Below, in pieces: positions 27,016 through 30,000 of a stretch of DNA of 30,000 nt. The stretch's first letter is position 1. Every line of letters begins with the position of its first letter. This DNA comes from Symbiodinium natans (Eukaryota > Sar > Dinophyceae > Suessiales > Symbiodiniaceae). The stretch spans positions 322,501-352,500 of the forward strand of contig CAJNDS010000336.1 of NCBI GenBank assembly GCA_905221605.1, given 5' to 3'. Below the pieces are notes generated by a model. It was not told the DNA's origin. It searched no databases and saw only the letters and a program-made list of their open reading frames with translations. The translations under genes and the position numbers were made by a program.

Positions 27016-27096
27016 TCAGGATCCCACGAAGAAGGCGAAGTCCTCGTAGTCGGGATCCTCCTCGCCCCTGTCCTGAAGCCAGGCCGCGACATTCAG
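27016..27096 (-). CDS. Candidate terminal exon of gene A with stop codon
   Basis: Sense reading LNVAAWLQDRGEEDPDYEDF then AFFVGS and TGA. Acceptor CAATCACTGCAG|C. An acidic, aromatic C-terminus. Followed by an A/T run on the sense strand. The protein family is not recognised. Confidence 0.6.
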   Translation of the reverse strand: MNVAAWLQDRGEEDPDYEDFAFFVGS

Positions 27097-27119
27097 CTGC
27101 AGTGATTGGTAAAACACTG

Positions 27120-27395
27120 CAGCCTAAACCCTAAACTCCAAACCCCAAACCCCAAACCCTAAACCCTAGACCCTAAACCCTAGAACCCTAGAACCCTAGA
27201 ACCCTAGAACCCTAGAACCCTAGAACCCTAGAACCCTAGAACCCTAGAACCCCTAAACCCCTAAACCCCTAAACCCCTAAACCCCTAACCCCCTAAACCC
27301 CTAAACCCCTAAACCCCTAAACCCCTAAACCCCTAAACCCCTAAACCCCTAAACCCCTAAACCCCTAAACCCCTAAACCCCTAAACCCCTAAACC
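27120..27395. repeat. TAGAACCC array joined to CCCCTAAA array
   Basis: About nine TAGAACCC units (27180-27250) pass directly into CCCCTAAA units (27250-27395), two separately amplified 8-bp variants side by side. Confidence 0.92.
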
Positions 27396-27608
27396 GCAGG
27401 CGAAAAGGAGCTTCTTCGGAACCTCACGGCTTCCCAAGAAATCTTCTCACCCCCCTCAAGACCTTTCAACACCCTTCAACACCCTTCAAAACCCACCCCA
27501 AACCCTCAACCCTAAACCCTAAACCCTAGACAAAACCCTAAACCCTAAACCCTTCAAACCCTGCAACAGCCTTAAGCCCTTAGGCCTCGAAACTAGAGGC
27601 CCTAGAAC

Positions 27609-27637
27609 CCCGCCAAAGCGAAGCAACTCCAAAAGAC
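27609..27637 (-). CDS. Candidate micro-exon of gene A (29 nt)
   Basis: Sense reading GLLELLRFGG in the phase left by 27818-27882; leaves phase 0, as the terminal exon needs. Acceptor CACAAAGAG|G, donor GGG|GTTCTAG. Confidence 0.35.
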
Positions 27638-27817
27638 CTCTTTGTGACCAAGGACATTTAGGGTTTAGGGTTTAGGGTTTAGGGTTTAGGGTTTAGGGTT
27701 TAGGGTTTAGGGTTTAGGGTTTAGGGTTTAGGGTTTAGGGTTTAGGGTTTAGGGTTTAGGGTTCAGGGTTTAGGGTTTAGGGTTTAGGGAACCATGCAAC
27801 TACCCTTAGACTTAGAC

Positions 27818-27882
27818 CGAGGACGCGGCAGGCTCCGGTGCACTTGTCGCAGGCCCCAGGCGAGCGGAACCCAGCGGAGGCC
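27818..27882 (-). CDS. Candidate exon of gene A (65 nt)
   Basis: Acceptor AACTCGCAG|G, donor CTCG|GTCTAAG. All three frames are nearly open; the phase from 28271-28413 gives ASAGFRSPGACDKCTGACRV with three spaced Cys. Confidence 0.45.
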
Positions 27883-28270
27883 CTGCGAGTTGCGAAGTTG
27901 TTGCCGTTTCGGATTTCGGGTTTAGGGTTTAGGGTTTAGGGTTTAGTGTTTAGGGTTTAGGGTTTAGGGTTTGGGTTTAGGGTTTAGGGTTTAGGGTTTA
28001 GGGCTTAGGGCTTAGGGTTTAGGGTTTAGGGGTTAGGGGTTAGGGGTTAGGGGTTAGAGGTTAGGTGGTTTCGGTTAGGGCCCTAAACCGGGGCCCCTGA
28101 TGGGGCACCCTGGAACCCGGCCAAAAGTGGCCGATTCCAGTAATGTTCGAAGTAGAATTTATATAGCTAACGTCTAAACCCAAAAGCTTCCTCAACAGAA
28201 ACGAAGCCCTAAACCCTAAACCCTAAACCCTAAACCCTAAACCCTAAACCCTAAACCCTAAACCCTAAAC

Positions 28271-28413
28271 CTGCGATCCTGGAATCCTCGGCATGGCACT
28301 CCGCTGGTTTTTTTGTGGGCATGCTGTGTAGGCATCGTCTGAAATCCACATTCCGAGAGCCCGCGTGGCAGAGAGGCCGCATACAGCAAAGCACTGGAAT
28401 CCATCACAGTGAT
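28271..28413 (-). CDS. Candidate exon of gene A (143 nt)
   Basis: Sense reading ITVMDSSALLYAASLPRGLS and further open to DR. Acceptor TATGCTCCAG|A (not followed by G), donor CGCAG|GTTTAG. Unrecognised protein. Confidence 0.4.
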
Positions 28414-28497
28414 CTGGAGCATATACTTTTTTGGAAAAAGATTGACTACTCTGTTTGGGGGGGGGTTCCGAAAATAGTGCAACTTCTTTGCTCTTTC

Positions 28498-28534
28498 TTT
28501 TTTTTTTTTTTTTTGGGGGGGGGGGGGGGGGGGA
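28498..28534. repeat. T run followed by G run
   Basis: A T homopolymer joined directly to a G homopolymer, within an intron-like part of the island 28276-28675. Such runs are prone to sequencing error. Confidence 0.95.
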
Positions 28535-28766
28535 GGAAGGGTCCCTTTTAAGGGGGATTCGATTCTATTTGGGGTAGAAACGGGGAACCCCTGTTTTGGG
28601 AATGACCCATAGACTCTTTCGGAAAAGTAACCTAATATGCTCTCTTGCAACAAGGGGGCGGGGGAAGTCCCAAGCTCCAAACCCTAAACCCTAAACAATA
28701 AACCCTAAACCCTAAACCCTAAACCCTAAGCCCTAAGCCCTAAACCCTAAACCCTAAACCCTACAC

Positions 28767-28826
28767 TCGTGCTTGATGCTTCGCTTCTCCGACGTGGGGT
28801 CTCAGAATACTCGCCGCAGCTAAATC
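28767..28826 (-). CDS. Candidate exon of gene A (60 nt)
   Basis: Sense reading DLAAASILRPHVGEAKHQAR, 20 codons in phase 0. Acceptor AGCCGCAAG|G, donor CGA|GTGTAG. Confidence 0.5.
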
Positions 28827-29119
28827 CTTGCGGCTACTGCTGGAAATGAGGCTTCTCGGCCATGGGCGGTGGGAGTTTCAGGGGGCTTTTGAGGTTTAGG
28901 GTTTAGGGTTTAGGGCTAGGGTTTAGGGTTTAGGGTTTTGGGGTTTAGGGTTTAGGGCCTTTGCCAGGAGGTGCTTGAGGAGGAGTGTTCGGCTCCGCAC
29001 TGAAAGTTCTCAGCGGGAAGTCAGGAGATCATGCACCCCTAAACCCTAAACCCTAACCCTAAACCCTAAACCCTCAACCCTAAACCGCGACTAGTGCAGG
29101 CTTATGTGTAGTTCGGGGC

Positions 29120-29142
29120 TAGGAAGAGCTGAATATAGAGGC
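29120..29142 (-). CDS. Candidate micro-exon of gene A after a 71-nt intron
   Basis: Sense reading GLYIQLFL with one base from the preceding exon. Acceptor AATATTTCAG|G is good; a GC donor must be assumed. Confidence 0.3.
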
Positions 29143-29374
29143 CTGAAATATTGGAATAGGGCTTTGGGGTTATCACAATCAAGTTATAAAGGGGACCATA
29201 CGGAATGCGATACCTTCATCTGGACTGGGGCGGACTTCAGTGTTTTTCCAGTCCCTTTGGGCAGCGTTTTTTAGAGGATGCGAATGGAAAGGCTCGCCTA
29301 CTGTGGGGGCCTGAATAATTTGAATAGGGTTTTGGTGGGTTATTAAAGTATAATTACACAGGGACCATAGGGTT
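29138..29374. repeat. Two related ~65-bp intron-end sequences
   Basis: 29138-29202 and 29308-29374 are imperfect copies (CCTGAA.TA.T..GAATAGGG..TTGG..G at one end, GGGACCATA at the other). On the sense strand each ends in a TTCAG|G splice site. This is the pattern of introner-like elements. Confidence 0.6.
29214..29310 (-). CDS. Candidate exon of gene A (97 nt)
   Basis: Sense reading APTVGEPFHSHPLKNAAQRD then WKNTEVRPSPDE. Only this frame is open. Acceptor AAATTATTCAG|G, donor GATGAAG|GTATCG, both good. Confidence 0.6.
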
Positions 29375-29722
29375 TAGGGTTTAGGGTTTAGGGTTTAGGG
29401 TTTAGGGTTTAGGGTCTAGGGTCTAGGGTCTAGGGTCTAGGGTCTAGGGTTTAGGGTTTAGGGTTTAGGGTTTAGGGTTTAGGGTTTAGGGCTTACTAGT
29501 AAATTATTCCGACCCCTTTAGTAGTTTGCATGCACCTTCTGAGTCAGAACAGCCCGTGAGTGAATCGCCCCCGGGTTTGTTTTGTCAACGACTTGCAGGG
29601 CAGCACCCTAAGCCCTAAGCCCTAAACCCTAAACCCTAAGCCCTAAACCCGAAGCCCTAAGCCCTAAACCCTAAGCCCTAAACCCACCCTAAACCCTAAA
29701 TCCTAAACCCTAAACCCTAAAC

Positions 29723-29770
29723 CCGAAACGTGCGAGGGGCGTGGGGTGCAAAATCCCTCTGACGGGTTTC
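29723..29770 (-). CDS. Candidate exon of gene A (48 nt)
   Basis: Sense reading ETRQRDFAPHAPRTFR, phase 0. Acceptor GGCAGAG|G, donor CGG|GTTTAG, again the first telomere-like unit. Confidence 0.4.
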
Positions 29771-30000
29771 CTCTGCCATACTCAAAGCAAGAGAGTCGCA
29801 ACTGCGAAGGCAGCCGCAGGCCGTCGAGGCTTTCAGGAACTGTGGTTTAGGGTTTAGGGTTTAGGGTATCGGGTTTAGGGTTTGGGGTATAGGGTTTAGG
29901 GAACTGTGGCTCGCGTTTTTTTTTGTTTTTCCACCCTTTTTCCTTCTCTCTGTTTAGGGTCTTGTTGTGTTGTTGTGATTTTCGTTTTTATGTTAGTTTT

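Larger units (their letters stand above)
16590..29905. repeat. Region of alternating telomere-like TTTAGGG / CCCTAAA arrays
   Basis: Blocks of the telomere-type heptamer occur in both orientations with 50-400 bp islands between them. C-rich blocks on the plus strand (CCCTAAA): about 16870-17031, 17520-17706, 17845-17921, 18038-18563, 19238-19463, 21325-21400, 21495-21560, 23290-23397, 24345-24443, 24845-24983, 25505-25560, 25866-25986, 26190-26257, 26815-26983, 27120-27395, 28205-28273, 28675-28766, 29603-29730. G-rich blocks (TTTAGGG): about 17085-17256, 18703-18850, 18955-19078, 20962-21168, 21800-21938, 22030-22110, 22368-22562, 23530-23620, 23908-24016, 24135-24215, 24547-24623, 26337-26566, 27657-27789, 27918-28075, 28893-28962, 29368-29490. 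Orientation switches and unique islands make this interstitial, not a chromosome end. Confidence 0.95.

Noticed and set aside
17085-29490. CRISPR-like repeat arrays
   Set aside because: Repeats are 7-8 bp satellites without regular unique spacers, in a eukaryotic context.
16590-29905. A true chromosome end (telomere)
   Set aside because: Arrays switch orientation many times, contain variants and alternate with unique islands. A telomere would be one-directional and terminal.

Overview
The window looks like nuclear DNA of a dinoflagellate. The evidence is telomere-type TTTAGGG repeats throughout the right half, a Copia-type element whose Gag carries a CCCH zinc finger and Lys/Ala/Pro-rich linkers, a 12-base match to the 3' end of the dinoflagellate spliced leader inside both LTRs, and AG|G 3' splice sites on short candidate exons. 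Everything I can read as coding lies on the minus strand, which fits the one-directional gene arrays known in dinoflagellates. No genus can be assigned from the sequence alone.

Left part (1-6706): a LINE, minus strand, running off the window edge at position 1. ORF1 has an RRM-like domain and a basic RD-rich tail. ORF2 begins with an AP-type endonuclease followed directly by a complete RNase H. After a TAG stop in a slippery context, the -1 frame stays open to the window edge and encodes the reverse transcriptase (YADD). The domain order EN-RNaseH-RT is unusual.

Middle part (6707-16473): a complete Ty1/Copia-type LTR element, minus strand. It has two 228-bp LTRs that differ at two positions by eye, 7-bp inverted ends and a 5-bp AAGAA target duplication. 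It is inserted just upstream of the LINE. Besides Gag, protease, integrase, RT and RNase H it encodes three enzyme-like domains: a HAD-like domain in a separate first ORF, a 2-oxoglutarate/Fe(II) dioxygenase-like (TET/JBP-like) domain between protease and integrase, and a methyltransferase-like Rossmann domain between integrase and RT. Two small duplications, one in-frame TAG and one further frameshift break gag-pol, so this copy is probably not autonomous although its LTRs are nearly identical.

Right part (16590-29905): many blocks of TTTAGGG/CCCTAAA-like repeats in both orientations, with locally homogenised variants, alternating with 50-400 bp of non-repeat DNA. Many of these islands read on the minus strand as short open exons, usually preceded by a pyrimidine-rich ...AG|G and followed by a GT or GC donor. 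One chain from 26320 to 20850 keeps a single reading frame through eleven exons, if one allows a GC donor at two of them, and encodes a basic N-terminal part and a long E/R/K/Q-rich helix. A second chain from 29770 ends at a stop codon at 27016. I infer at least two intron-rich genes whose introns consist largely of telomere-like repeats. Several introns start with TTTAGGG and end with CCCTAAA on the sense strand, so their ends could pair. Small inverted-repeat elements, microsatellites and an introner-like repeat are interspersed.
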